NCBI GenBank assembly: GCA_050084985.1
Contig: JBITNC010000002.1
Location: forward strand, 37,076,001 to 37,140,000
Source: Nageia nagi
Lineage: Eukaryota > Pinophyta
Direction: 5' to 3'
DNA: 64,000 nucleotides
The position numbers and the translations under genes were made by a program. The notes beneath the pieces are model-generated. The model ran no database searches. It saw nothing but the letters and a program-made list of their open reading frames with translations, and was not told the origin of the DNA. Numbering within the stretch: position 1 is the stretch's first letter; each line of letters opens with the position of its first letter. Below are positions 12,857 to 24,570 of this stretch, in pieces.

Positions 12857-12982
12857 ATTCTTGAAGGATTTTCAACTTATTCTCCATATTGATATGTTAT
12901 ATATGTATATATCGTATATTATTCATGAAGGGTTTTCAACTTATTCTTCATATTGAAATGTTATATGTGTATATATCCTCTA
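12857..12982 (+). repeat. Two-copy tandem duplication, period 64 bp
   Basis: Two adjacent copies share GGRTTTTCAACTTATTCTYC and then ATATTGAWATGTTATATRTG. They differ at a few positions and start at 12857 and 12921. Confidence 0.75.
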
Positions 12983-13396
12983 AATTTGTATTTCATTATT
13001 GTTTCTTAATGTATATTAATCCAAAAAAAAAATTCACTCTTCTTGGATAAGCATTTAAACCTATTTTACCTCTCATTTATTAATATTTAATCTTTGGCAT
13101 TTTTTTTTAATATGACTTTTTTCCCTTTGCTAATATTTCAATATGATCCTTTATATATAATATAAATACCCTAAGTGATCTCATAAAATATAGTTCATCC
13201 TTATTGTGCTATAGGGGCATTTAATATAGCCAAAGGGACTTCCTCTTGAATATGTTTATTTTGGATGAGGGTAACCAATGGCATATATTTCTCTTAAATA
13301 ACCCTATATGGAAAATATTACCAAGGATTTATTTAAGGTTATAATTATTCTTACCCCTAGCCATTCTTTAGAATTTTGTAAGTAACCTTACAACCT

Positions 13397-13434
13397 TATA
13401 TATATATACATATATATGTATGTATGTATGTATG
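13397..13434 (+). repeat. TA / TATG microsatellite
   Basis: An alternating TA run passes into TATG tetranucleotide copies. Confidence 0.85.
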
Positions 13435-13599
13435 ATTTTTCAAGGGAACCAATAACCCTTTAAATCACCAATCTATCTTGTATTTTCAATAACAACCCAA
13501 TACAAAATAAAATCTAGAGATCCTACTAGTAAAATCCATTACAATTGATTATGCTTAAAGGTGCCTATACTACTAAATGTAGTCTAAAACAAGGTACAA

Positions 13600-15045
13600 C
13601 AAACTCCATGTCATCTTATAATCATTCTTTCCATACTTAAAGAGCTCTTAAACTATACTATAGATTCCTCCTAGGGATCCAACTCCATGCACACTAATTC
13701 CTAGACTTTATCCACCTATGTAATTATATTTTTTAATACGTATAGGAGAATCCCACATAATGAACCAATATCCTATAAAATCATGCTCTTAATAGTCTTT
13801 GGATGCTTCATTTTTCTTTTCATCACTCTCTCAATTGATGATCCTAAGGGGCTATACTTTGAAAAATCTCCTAACTCCTTAGCTACTATCTTCCCTATGC
13901 ATCTTGAGCCTTGATGATTCACCTCTGCATCTATGTATCTCCTCTTCCTATATTTATCCCTACCATTAGGAGTGACCAGATCCTTGAATGACTTATTATC
14001 CTCCTCATTCTTTGACATGACGTATTTCAAATCACCCAACCAACCTTACTTCTTTTCCATGTGCTTAGCAATGATAAAAAAATAAACCTTGATGTAGTGC
14101 AAACCTTGGTCTCCCCTTTTGGAAGGGCTTTGTTGACTTCTAAAACTCTTTAAATAAGAAATGGGGGATATTCACTCATTTCTTCCAATGAATGTGATTT
14201 AGTATGGCTAAATGATAGCCTCGCACCCAAGTCATCTATGATTCTAAAGTAATGTATCCCATCATAGTTCCAACAACTTTTGGTCATGGCTGGGGAATAT
14301 TCATGTCGAATATAGTTTTCATCCTACCCAATTTTATTCCCCTTAAAAAATAAGTCCAACTCTATGAGGTATGGGTGTTTATCCCTCTAAATATTAAACC
14401 CATCATCTGAAAGGTTGGAAATACCTGCTAACAACTTTTTGGTAATGTCAAATGAGAAAAATCTAATTGAAACACTTCCTTAAACCCAACTACTCACCAT
14501 ATGATAGGTCACATTCATATAGAAGCCTTAAAATATCTCTATGAACTCCAAGTACCCAACATTGTCTAACACCACCTTCACCATCTTCACTCACTAAGAG
14601 TTTTGTTAGCTTTGGTCTAAGATACTTATACCTACCATTTACACCATAAATCCTTCCTTCTGCTATGAGATAAATTGCTCATTACATAAAATCTTTACTC
14701 CCATACCACTCAACATGTGATGAGAATAAGCCTTCAATATCTCTTAAATAATGGATCAATTCCTTCAACCACCATCTAATCCAATCCTCACCTTCACATG
14801 CATTAAAGCTCACATCCCCACTCAGCTCTTCTTTTACTCCTTCTATGAGTTTTTGCATTTGAGAAGAGTTCCTAAGCCTTCTCTTGATTACAAACATACA
14901 GTGGTACATATTTCCAAATTTATTATACTCCTCCCTTGTCCCATTCCATGACCACCTCATCTTATGCACCTTCATGTTGCCTATAATGGCATGTTTAATA
15001 CTCCTCCTTTTGATTTGACTTACAAAACCTTATCATTTCTTAGGG
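13600..15045 (-). pseudogene. Unrecognised decayed ORF (~430 codons)
   Basis: A persistent coding line runs on the minus strand from about 15045 down to about 13600. It begins KGFVSQIKRRSIKHA and has open pieces at 14682-14975 (MRWSWNGTREEYNKFG; GEDWIRWWLKELIHYLRD) and 13773-14039 (KYRKRRYIDAEVNHQGS). Between them are GRIYGVNGRYKYLRPKL, NYDGIHYFRIIDDLGARL and FIFLSLLSTWKR-like stretches. It is basic at the start and tryptophan-rich. Breaks are single stops, several where Gln or Trp would fit, plus frame changes near 14040 and 14450. I do not recognise the family. It could be an ORF of a mobile element or a dead host gene. No introns, LTRs or terminal repeats were found around it. Confidence 0.5.
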
Positions 15046-17319
15046 GATCCATACCCTTATAATAATATGAATCCTACATTTTTATTTCATTTTTATCCAT
15101 AAGAAGATTTTTTGTATGCACTCTATTACAATTTTAAATTTTCTAAGGATCTTAAATTAAAAGAGAATAAAAACTAGAAGGGATTGGAGACTAGTTTGAG
15201 TAATTACAATTATCTAACTAGACTAAATAGGTTAACCTTACAATCCAATAATTTAGTATTGAACCTAATATGAGGGATTTTTAGAGATCTTATTTCATTT
15301 CATCTTGAAAAAGAGATATTCCTAGGTAAAATAAAATAAAATAATTTATTTTATAGCTAATTAAATTTTTATCTTAGATTTGGTGTATTAAGGAATAAAA
15401 ATTTAATTTTACAAAAATTGTAACATTGAAAGGAGGTAACCTCATACCTATTCATACTTTATTTAAAATCTTCAACTTCTATAATAAAGGCTTCTCCAAA
15501 CATATCACTATCCTTGACAAATTATAAATGTGTGACTTTATCCAATCTCTTTGAGAGTTGAATTCCTTTGATTTATCCTGATAATTTTAATTTTTAATAA
15601 TTCTTCCTAGGAAAATATCTATGATTATTGAAAGTGTTTATGATGTGACATCCACTTTTTTATAAGATATAATTTCTTTCAAAATATTCAATGGGGATTG
15701 CATTAACTAGAATGGAGAAGCTAAGTGTTAATATGTGTTCGTTATAATATTTATCCATTGAAAAGAAAGCCCAAATTTATGTAAGAGCATGACCAAGAGC
15801 TTTGATGATACTCTATTGTAAAAATTATGAAAACTTCATGATTATGCATGAACTCTTATTTTTGGCTACTAAATGCATAATCTCATGTTCCATAATAATA
15901 CCATCTAATATTTATCTACTATTAAAAAATCTTTTTATGGATCTAAAATTATGATGCCTAAAATGTCACTCAACCTTATAACAATTTTATTCATGATCGT
16001 CTTGTAGGTGACATTGCATAAGCTTATGGGTATGAACTCCATGATGTTTATGGTGAGTTGACCAACTTTTATTAGGGTGATGAAAAGAATATTCATATTT
16101 TTGTTGACACACCCTTTATCTTATATGTCATGAATCAATTTCATTATATGCTTCTTTACAATATTCTAAAACTATTGAAAGAAGCCATTTGACTTAGAAT
16201 CCTTTCCATAAGGAAAAGAAATGGTCCTTTATTTTTAACTATGGCAATTTCTTATTTGAGTTCCACTTTACAGCTATAGTAAAGTTTCTAAAAATAATCT
16301 TTATAATTTTCTACTCCTTTGTATTATCCTCTCATATTTTCCTCAATATATCCTCTAAAAAGTTGATAGTTTGCTCTTTTATTACTTCTTTGTTGATTAT
16401 CTTAAGCCATGTTATGGAAAATATCTTCTTTACTTTATGTTTCCTTTGGTTTTCATAACTATGATATGAAATAAATAAGTTTTATATCTCCTTTTTCGAT
16501 ACACATTCTTGAGACTTTTATCTACATTGGTTCTCTTCCTTATCTGACATGATAAGATAAATTTATTAGGAAATTTTTCTCCTCTATACTTAAATTATAA
16601 ATAGAGGATAAATTCAATTTTTAATTTAGTATACATAATATGCTTTCTTGATACTTTTACATATATTTCCCACCAATATTTGATATTATCCTTGATATTC
16701 TTATATTATATTATATTTGATAATAATAGAAACTCATAGAAAATGGTAAACTTATAATATTTCACCAAAATCAATGATACAATTTTAGATGTATATATTC
16801 ATATGCAATTTGAACATAAACATTAATAGCAAATGTTAATAAAATTGGAAGATATTAGAAAGGCTAGAAAAATTCAATATAAATAAGATTAATTAAAAAA
16901 ATTCTAGTAAATTGAAAATTAAGGTTTTGATATGGAAAAATATTTTATTATAAATTAAAATTAGGAATTTGTATAATAGCTAATTATTAAATAATTCCAT
17001 TCATTTTATAATATTGTTATTAACTTTGATCTCCATTAAAGGTTGGCTTCAATTTTTTTTAAAATGAATCAACTTTATTATTTAAAAAAAAAAATTATAT
17101 TTAGCTTCAAAAATGTAATAAAAAACTATAAAAATATCATATTTTTTAAGAAAATTATATAAAACACATATTAAATATAATAAATTACACCTAGGGAATG
17201 ATATCTCTAGATGTTTTTTTGATATATAAGGGTGTATATCAAAGCTAGTTATTGTGATACTAAACCTCTTGATATGATTTCATTTTAATTTAAATAATTT
17301 TTTGAACATGTGAAGAGTT
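15046..17319. other. AT-rich stretch, nothing recognised
   Basis: Long A/T runs, no coding line over 60 codons and no repeat structure that I could follow. Confidence 0.6.
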
Positions 17320-17605
17320 TCATAAGATATAGGTGAAGGTCTTCATGATATTAGAGTAAGGGTTTCATGAGATCCGATGAAGGGTCGCATGGAAAGAATA
17401 TCGTTGAAGGGATCAAATATAAGGCTTGAAGGGCTGCATGCAAAGACTATAGTTGAAGGAAAATATGATGCTTTAAGGATTGAAGGGATCAAACATGAGG
17501 TTCGTGGGGTTGAAAGATCTACAATTCATTCAAAGCACCAAAGATCAATGAGATCTAAAGGTATGCATAATATTGAGTCTAGATTTATAAGGTATGGATA
17601 ATTTT
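17320..17605 (+). repeat. Coding-like tandem repeat, ~75-bp period
   Basis: TTGAAGGGATCAAATAT at about 17403 recurs as TTGAAGGGATCAAACAT at about 17480, and weaker GATGAAGGGTCGCATGG-like and AGATCTAAAGGTATG forms flank them. The plus strand is open over 17377-17601, and its translation repeats with a period of about 25 residues (ISLKGSNIRLEGLH, then LRIEGIKHEVRGVE, then MRSKGMHNIESRF). Similar residues recur in exon-like pieces near 18090 and 19100. This may be part of an upstream exon array of the gene at 19753, or a minisatellite with accidental coding potential. Confidence 0.4.
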
Positions 17606-17869
17606 GATATGAGATCTATGAGGCATGCATAAGAAAAAAGGATGGTCTTGCTAAAAAGGAGGTTCACTATAGAAGATGATTCATAATGGGAAGAATGTAA
17701 ACTAAGGTACAATTTCATATTATTTGTTGAATTTTTATTTGCAGGTTATCAATATAAATTATGATTGATATGCATATTTTGAGCTCTATTATATTTTTTT
17801 TATTTTTGTATTATTTTAGAAATTAAATTTTTATTTAGTTTAGAGGATGAAGGGAAATAATGGATTGGA

Positions 17870-18049
17870 TCCAGCAAGTGTAGGGGAGTTGGTGAGAGGG
17901 GTAGTTGAAATCTCTCGAGTTGTTCACGGGAGACCCCATGTTCAAATCTCACCCCCTCACTTGCAAGTGGATATGACTAATGTAATAAATGGCGGGTGTT
18001 AATTCCCTACAAACCTTCATTGTGTAAGAACATTGTCTTCTTCATACAA
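17870..18049 (+). mobile_element. tRNA-derived SINE with target-site duplication
   Basis: About 180 bp with a box-A-like GTTGGTGAGAGGGG and, about 40 bp further, a box-B-like GTTCAAATCTC. These are the two internal RNA polymerase III promoter elements of tRNA-derived SINEs. It then has a non-tRNA tail ending CATACAAA. It is flanked by AAATAATGGATTGGA (17855-17869) and AAATAATAGATTGGA (18050-18064), 14 of 15 bases identical, as left by LINE-assisted insertion. The block is clearly more GC-rich than its surroundings. It is not a functional tRNA gene, as no cloverleaf can be folded. Plus orientation follows from the box A to box B order and the A-rich end. Confidence 0.8.
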
Positions 18050-18064
18050 AAATAATAGATTGGA

Positions 18065-19750
18065 CAAGTACAAAGGAGCCAAAGGAAAATGTGAAGAGGT
18101 ATTAGAGGAAGAAAAATTATAATCAAAATAAGGCTAAATTATTTCAAAAGGAGAAAGGACAAAAGATCAAAAACTAAGTTTCAACAAAAGTGAGGTACAT
18201 TAATCTCTATATAGTGTCATTTTGTTTTACTTTTTAAAATCATATTGAATTGTTGACTAATATATTGAAGTTTTTAGTAAGTATGATATAGTAAGAAAAT
18301 ATTTATTTTATTAATTTGAATCTAAATATAAATTAGTTTATATATTAAATCATCTAGAATACTTTGATAAAAATATAGATGGCTTATTGAGTATTTTAGA
18401 TTATTCTTATATTACTCTTTCATCTATGCTCTACTAACATATTCCCTATATATTTATTCTCTATCATAATTATTATAAAAAACATATTATACCATGATTG
18501 TTATTGATATTTGTATAAATTATTATTCATTTATTATCTTTTCCATCTATACATTATGATAATATTGTGAGTGAACGATTCATCTAAAGATAGAAACTGA
18601 CTAAACAAAGATTATAACATTGTACTAATGCTTTAAATTCTATTACTTTATAATGAAATAAGCTTGTATATTAAAGTAAAATTTTAGGTTTAGATAATTT
18701 TTCTACAATCATATGTAATTAAAGTATCTTCTTCAATAACAATATAATATATAATTGAAAGATAATAAACATTTCATGTAAAATACTCACAATTGTAACA
18801 AAATATTTTCTTATCAATTCAAAATTAAAGATTTTATGTAACATAAAATATAATTTTTGGTACATTTAGAGATAGATTTTTTTGTAATAATTAATTATTA
18901 AATACTTCATCTCACTTAATTTACATTTTTTTTATTTAATTCTAAATCTTATGATATGATTGTATTTTCTAAGATTGTATATTTGCCACCCTTCACATAA
19001 TATTCTTTAGAGCTTGATATTATTTTTATATCAATTCTAAAAATTAAATAATGATGTAATTTAAAAGAAGGACAATTGTGCATTATTGAAGTGCAAAGGG
19101 ATCAAAGTAAATATTGAAAAGCCAAAAAGAATAGAAGCCATGTTTATAAAAGACATAAACAAAAGAGTTAGAGAAAACAATAGGTACATTTATCTCTTCA
19201 CAAGTATCAATCTGAAATATTTTTATCATCATTAATTTAATTGAATAGATTATTTTTTCTTAAGTTTAATATAGTTAAAAAAATTTATTAATTTAATATT
19301 AATAGGAAATCATTTATATAAAAAAGATTAAAATAATTTAATGAAAATAAACTCTTTGATGTCTTATCAAAAAAAAAATTAATTACATAATAGTAATATA
19401 TGACAATTAATATTATATTACTTCATAGTACAAATATAAGTAGAATATATTATTCATCATTTGTTATATTTTTTATTATATATTATAAAAATGTATGCAT
19501 AATAATTTACTGATAAAAATTACATGTTAATTTTTTTTTTTTCAATTTTATCAAGTATGTTTGCTTAACATTTGATAGTCTATGTCATATTTGAAATATT
19601 TAATTTATAATTTTTCTAATCTAACTTAAATTTAACATAAATATAACAGTTATTAAATTTTAGAAAAATAGTAATAATATAAGTTAATATTTTTATAATC
19701 CATAAATTTCTTCCAGATTATTTGCAAATTTATCTTCTAATCAAAATGAA
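18065..19750 (+). other. AT-rich sequence with two exon-like segments
   Basis: Two segments stand out from AT-rich DNA: about 18055-18190 and 19072-19182. Each has a purine-rich coding look and each ends in GGTACATT(A/T)ATCTCT, a splice-donor-like junction. They share a motif: (Y/C)KG(A/I)K is preceded by K-x-N-N-like residues in both. The second segment is open for about 40 codons (from KKDNCALLKCKGIK onward), but the first has an early stop. They may be duplicated leader exons of the downstream gene. An in-frame TGA at 19747 rules out simple fusion to its start codon. The rest is intron-like. Confidence 0.3.
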
Positions 19751-19752
19751 AT

Positions 19753-20794
19753 ATGGCAACAGAGATGACTACTTCAAGAAAGAAAGGAAGAGACAGATTT
19801 TTAGGTTCTAAAGTTGTAAAAAACCCAAAAGGACTTTCCGAAGACTGGACAACAAGAATTAAATCCAGACCATCTGGAAAAATTGATAAGGTATGATCAC
19901 TTTTCATTTATTGCTTTGAATCTTTGTTTCAGAATTTTAATTTTTTATTTATTAACTTTTAACTGTTCTTTATTCATTGTGTAGTTTTATATCAACATCT
20001 ATGTTGATCATATTTTTAGCTCAAAGAAAGAAGTTGAGTATTTTGAAGCTACTGGTCAAATAAGTCCACGAGCTACCAGTCAAATACATCAACTAATACC
20101 ATTATCAAAGAGTAAGTTTTGTTAAGTTTCTAAACAACAATATTTATAGCTAAAATTTATTTATTTTTAATTATACAAGTATTATATTAATAATTTTATC
20201 TTTATTTTTATTTCATTAAAATATTTTGAAAATGAAAATATATAATTTTTATTTTTATTTAATTAAAATATTAATTTTGGACATCACTTGTTGAAAGATG
20301 CAGCTTTAAAGACACAAAGAGGCCATCCAAGATGTGATGACATTGTTAAAATACCACGCATGCACCTTCAATTTTTGTTAGGTGTGATACTGAACTCAAG
20401 CCTCCCTAAAGTTTCTTACTCGGATTTGTACCAGAAACAGGTGAAGAAGTTACAAGAATTAAACATTGAGTTGTGGCCAATTGCAAGGCATATAATCTTT
20501 TGGTGCTCACTTAGAGATATTGGGCGATATAGAAGGCCATCTACATATATGGAACAATCAAGTTCATCAAAAGATCTCTGGAGAGATGTAGAGAGGGATA
20601 AAGGTTATAGAGGGCTTAGCCACAATGTTAAGGTTCCAGGCAGCCACCTTGATCGCTTGCTTCAGTTCATCTTAAACTCAGAGATACCCAAAAGATCATT
20701 TCTGGATTTAAATGAACATCAGATGCTAAATTTAAACAAGTTACACCATGCACTGAGGCCATTGGGTGTGTATGTAATTAGTTTCTGCTTATAA
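19753..20794 (+). CDS. Methyl-CpG-binding-domain protein with duplicated C-terminal domain (3 exons)
   Basis: Exons: 19753-19890, 19985-20111 and 20304-20794, joining in one frame to 251 residues. Introns are GT-AG with phases 0 and 1; a second phase-compatible acceptor gives 20298. The ATG follows an in-frame TGA at 19747. Residues 24-75 form a plant-type methyl-CpG-binding domain: GLSEDWTTRIKSRPSG, IDKFYINIY, then FSSKKEVEYFEATGQ. W32, R39 and D45 match DNA-contact positions of MBDs, but the second arginine finger (R in the usual FRSK) is S58. Residues 94-157 and 191-251 are two copies of an unrecognised helical domain sharing VK-x-P-x2-HL, ILNS, PK-x-S and a leucine-rich tail; a Ser-rich linker lies between. 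The family binds methylated DNA in the nucleus and influences silencing. No stops or frameshifts occur, unlike the neighbours. The MBD call is firm; binding ability and the role of the duplicated domain are unknown. Confidence 0.82.
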
Positions 20795-21660
20795 TTTGTA
20801 TAAGTAATACTTTGGGTTGTGCTAGACATATTTATGTAGCAAGATTTTCAAATATCAAGACTGAACCATATTTTCTGAGTTTTTATTTCAGATCTTTAAT
20901 TGATGGAAGATAAAGATTATTTTTTATGGTTCCCTATTTATAATATGCAAACTTATCCACTCTTCATGATTGGCCCCAACGAATAGAGTTTTATTTTGTA
21001 ACAGTTTTGTTTTGTTATGCTCATTGATTAATTAGCTATTTTTGGGCTATAACGATAGTTTAAAAATATTTGGTACAGTAGTTTATAAGGAAGGAAAAGA
21101 GTCATCCTTGATGAACCAGTGCCCAGATTCTTTTCGATTGGGAAGGATAGAACATGCTCAGGTGAATATCTTTGTCATATAGGAAGACTGGAGCACAGTA
21201 TGATGGTTACGAATGTGTATTCTGTGCGTACGTTCTCATGAAGGGTTCTAGGAGCCTAGGACCTGCATGTATGTGACATCTCATACCTTTTGTGTGTGTC
21301 TGTAAGGAGGCCTGCGTGCCTTGTTCATGTAATAGACTTTGGGTTTAGTGAGGGGTATTGGTTAGTGTTGCATGCAGTTCAGAACGCCCTATTGATTATA
21401 CTCATTGAAACCATTGTATTTTGTACCTCCTGCCCATTTGCATCTCGCCATAACTTCTTCCACATTTTGTTTGTTCATTCTATATGTTTGTGTTATTTTC
21501 TGTTACATATGAAAAGAACAGTGTTGCAGGATCTACTATTGAGTAGATTGGTAGCTTGGTGTGTACATCACACCTAGAAAATAACCTTTAGCTTGGGGAT
21601 AACAGTTTTCCCAGAACTTGCATCTGAGTACCATCAATTGTGGATTTTATACATTTTCAA
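20795..21660 (+). other. Probable 3' untranslated region / gene flank
   Basis: Base composition stays less AT-rich to about 21660, then returns to plain AT-rich DNA. There is no credible coding line: the 95-codon ORF at 21290 starts mid-region and has no domain features. Position directly after the MBD stop codon and T-rich stretches fit a long 3' UTR. No clear poly(A) signal was identified. Confidence 0.4.
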
Positions 21661-22079
21661 TCCAAAGGACAGATTAAGATATTGATTTTGTAACCTTGAT
21701 TATGTAATTGCTATTGAATTGTTAAATGTTTTTTAAAATATATTTTATTTTTATGATTATATTTAGATATATTTCAATTTTTAAATAAATATATTTTAGT
21801 TTAATTTTTTATTTTTAATAATAGTTATTCCAACAAGAATGTTTTAAGTTTTAATATAGAATAGATTGATGAGATTGATTTTGAATTATTCTTAGTGCAT
21901 TTGGATTTACTATAATATAGACATTTATAATTATCTCATTTTTGTATCATATATTTGTGAACTTATATTATCATCTCAATATGTTTACATTAATTTTATG
22001 AAATCTAATTGAAATGATCTTGAGATTTTAAATACAAGCTATATACTGTTATGGCTTGTACACTTGCATTAGTTTTTTT
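21661..22079. other. AT-rich spacer, nothing recognised
   Basis: No ORF or repeat. It separates two converging gene-like regions. Confidence 0.6.
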
Positions 22080-24570
22080 TACATTTTTATCCAAATTTAT
22101 ATGGATGGGAAAAAGTCATTTGTATGATCACAGAAAGAGATAGCAATAAAGAAAACAAAAATAAATGAAAATAATAATAATAATATTCTCCAACATCAAC
22201 ATGAACAATGCTTCCTTCATCTGAAACCACTGTTATTTTTAACTTGTATAGCAATCCTTCTTCACAGGAAGGCTGATATAAATTCAATTATAGCTAACCA
22301 TACAACCCCTACATATATAGTACTAGTAAGACCCATTGAAACATCACCACAACTGCCAGGGAAGCCAAATGTGCCATCACCAAAAAACCCACTGGTACCA
22401 ATGGAATTGATGCTAGTAGTCTCCAGCACCACTTCACTCAAAGTCTTCCATGCACCTGAGGTAAACCTGCTCTACTTGACAAGTTGAATAAGAAGTTGAT
22501 GTCCTCCTGTGTGAACTCAGCAGTAACCTTATTGTAGGGATGTCTTCCATGTCATTCTACTTGTGTGGACCGTTGCAATGCAATAGGTTGAACCACATTG
22601 GCAGTCATAGCATGTACGCATTCAAAATCATATGATCCAGAATCTGCATTACAAAAATAACGATAGATTATTTGCCTTAATTGTCAAGATTAAAAATTAA
22701 AAATTGTTAAGACAATAGTATAAATTCATCTTGAAATTTTGTACTGTTGTTGAGATGAACTAAGCTCTTGCAAACAAATGTCAAATGGCATTCACTTCAT
22801 TTTTGTGAATGTTGTAGCCCCCAGCACTCTTGCAAACTATGTCAACCACGGAATAAGTAGTGGTTTCAGGATGGCTGTAGGATCTAGTTTTGTTTTACAG
22901 GTGACTTTAAGTCAGCGTAAAATTACACAATAGAAACTTATAGAATTTATTCCTTGAAAATAAATGTAACTATTTTTATGGCTAGATAATAAGGGTATTT
23001 GTAAGGAAGGGGCTTGATCCTTGGATCCCAGGCTGCTGTTCTACCAATGAAGAAGCTGGAAGGAGTGCATCCTGATTCCAGCCCGATCCTCTTTGCTGCT
23101 CTACAAATGGACAAGGAATGCATGCATCCTCATTGTTGTCCATTCCTGCACATGAAACCAACATAAGTTTTATGTCATGTTTTCTTTATTTTTTGATATT
23201 AGAAAAGTAACATTTAGTACGTCAACCAAATGTCCAAAACATCTAATTATCCAAAACAATCAAACTAAATCCATCATGGAGTTCACTTCATCCTCACGAT
23301 ACTCTGTCATACTTGATATTTAAGAGTATTCATGGAAGAAGCCTCAACCAAATTCATGATAGAAAAGTAAGAAACCATAGGCAATTTTATTAAATACAAG
23401 TACCTTATCCTTTGTACCCTTGCTTCTAGTCTTCACTTCCGCTTTTCAACATCCTGGACGCCAGTCTCGGCTGTCTTCAACCACCTTAGCATATCAGCAT
23501 TTTTCACCTCTTCTAGATGATCTTCTTTGACTTGGTGGTATAGTGTTAGTTGCAGCTCAAATACAATTCTATCTTCAACTATCAGCTAAGTCTAACTCAC
23601 GGACACAAGGATATCGGTGATCAAGGTATTAATTAATTAATAAATATAATTTATCAATTAATCATTTTTTCATTTAAAATTTTTATCGATAATTAATTAA
23701 AACTCAAAGATAGAAGACACCACGTAAATGTCTAATTCCAACACATTCCTAGAAAATAAGAAATTAATTTTAAATTTGATCTAATGTGAACTTTAATAAT
23801 ATTTCATTTCATTTTTATCTAGTTCTAATTCATCTTGGTTAATCTCAACCCATTCATGTGCCTTAAAACTTGCTCCTGGTATCTTAGTTATGTCTTGGTC
23901 TTGTTAATCAATAAAACTAATAGTGCTCCTTCACATTCTTCTTCCTTTGTAGAAGGTTCTACAATTTTCGAAACAGGTTCAACTTATAGTTTGCTGGAAG
24001 AAACTTTCTTATCAACTAAGCTACCATATAAAAAACTAATAAACATTAACCTAAATTTCCAAAATTTAGAAGATTAAGCTATTCAACTGAACCCTCAATC
24101 CTTGATATTTATAAGGCTGAAATGAAGTCACATATAATAATATGGAGCTGTTGAAAAATTAATGGTTGTATTGATAGTTGATGGCACTTTTGGTGTGGAC
24201 TGAACACATCAAACTCCCGACCAACCATTCAAACTGAGCAAAATAAAAATACAAACTAGTTTCAATTTGATCAAAAAAACATAGTGGGCATCAAAAACCT
24301 ACCTTCTAATTGACCTACAAAAAACAATAAAAACATCAAATGTCCAACTCTTACTTCCCATGCCTTTTCCATCAGATGGCAGATCGCACATTTGTTATAC
24401 ATTATGAACATCTTTTATCCAACATTAAAAACGTCACCTTCAACTGTCAAAATTGTGCAAAGTCTTCCAAAATGTTGTTTTTCCTTTACCAGCTTCAACG
24501 TGTGATGTTGGTGTTTCACGTGGAGCAGCACCAGCATATGCCACCTTCTGCTTGAGTGGAGTGAAATCTA
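22080..24570 (-). pseudogene. Exon-like pieces of an unrecognised minus-strand gene
   Basis: Several minus-strand blocks have less AT-rich composition, splice-like edges and plausible protein, separated by AT-rich gaps. Near 24560-24440: DFTPLKQKVAYAGAAPRETP after a GTGCAG acceptor. Near 24000-23885: EPVSKIVEPSTKEEECEGA. Near 23560-23410: a charged coiled-coil-like HQVKEDHLEEVKNADMLRWL. Near 23148-22985: NNEDACIPCPFVEQQ, after ATGTGCAG. Near 22885-22780: HPETTTYSVVDIVCKSAGG. Near 22640-22300: SYDFECVHAMTANVV, HPYNKVTAEFTQEDINFLF and GTSGFFGDGTFGFPGS. In-frame stops (after STQVE and in EKRK) and a frame change near 22455 suggest a dead gene. I do not recognise the family. Confidence 0.45.

Larger units (their letters stand above)
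11541..13595. other. AT-rich stretch without recognisable genes
   Basis: No coding line persists on either strand. It contains the short tandem duplication at 12857-12982 and a microsatellite at 13397-13434. It may include the eroded 3' part of the upstream gypsy element, but I cannot show that. Confidence 0.6.

Noticed and set aside
17880-17955. tRNA gene
   Set aside because: Box A and box B are present, but no acceptor stem or cloverleaf forms, and the block has SINE ends with a target duplication.
21290-21577. 95-codon ORF in the MBD 3' flank
   Set aside because: No start context, domain or splice link. Composition fits a UTR.
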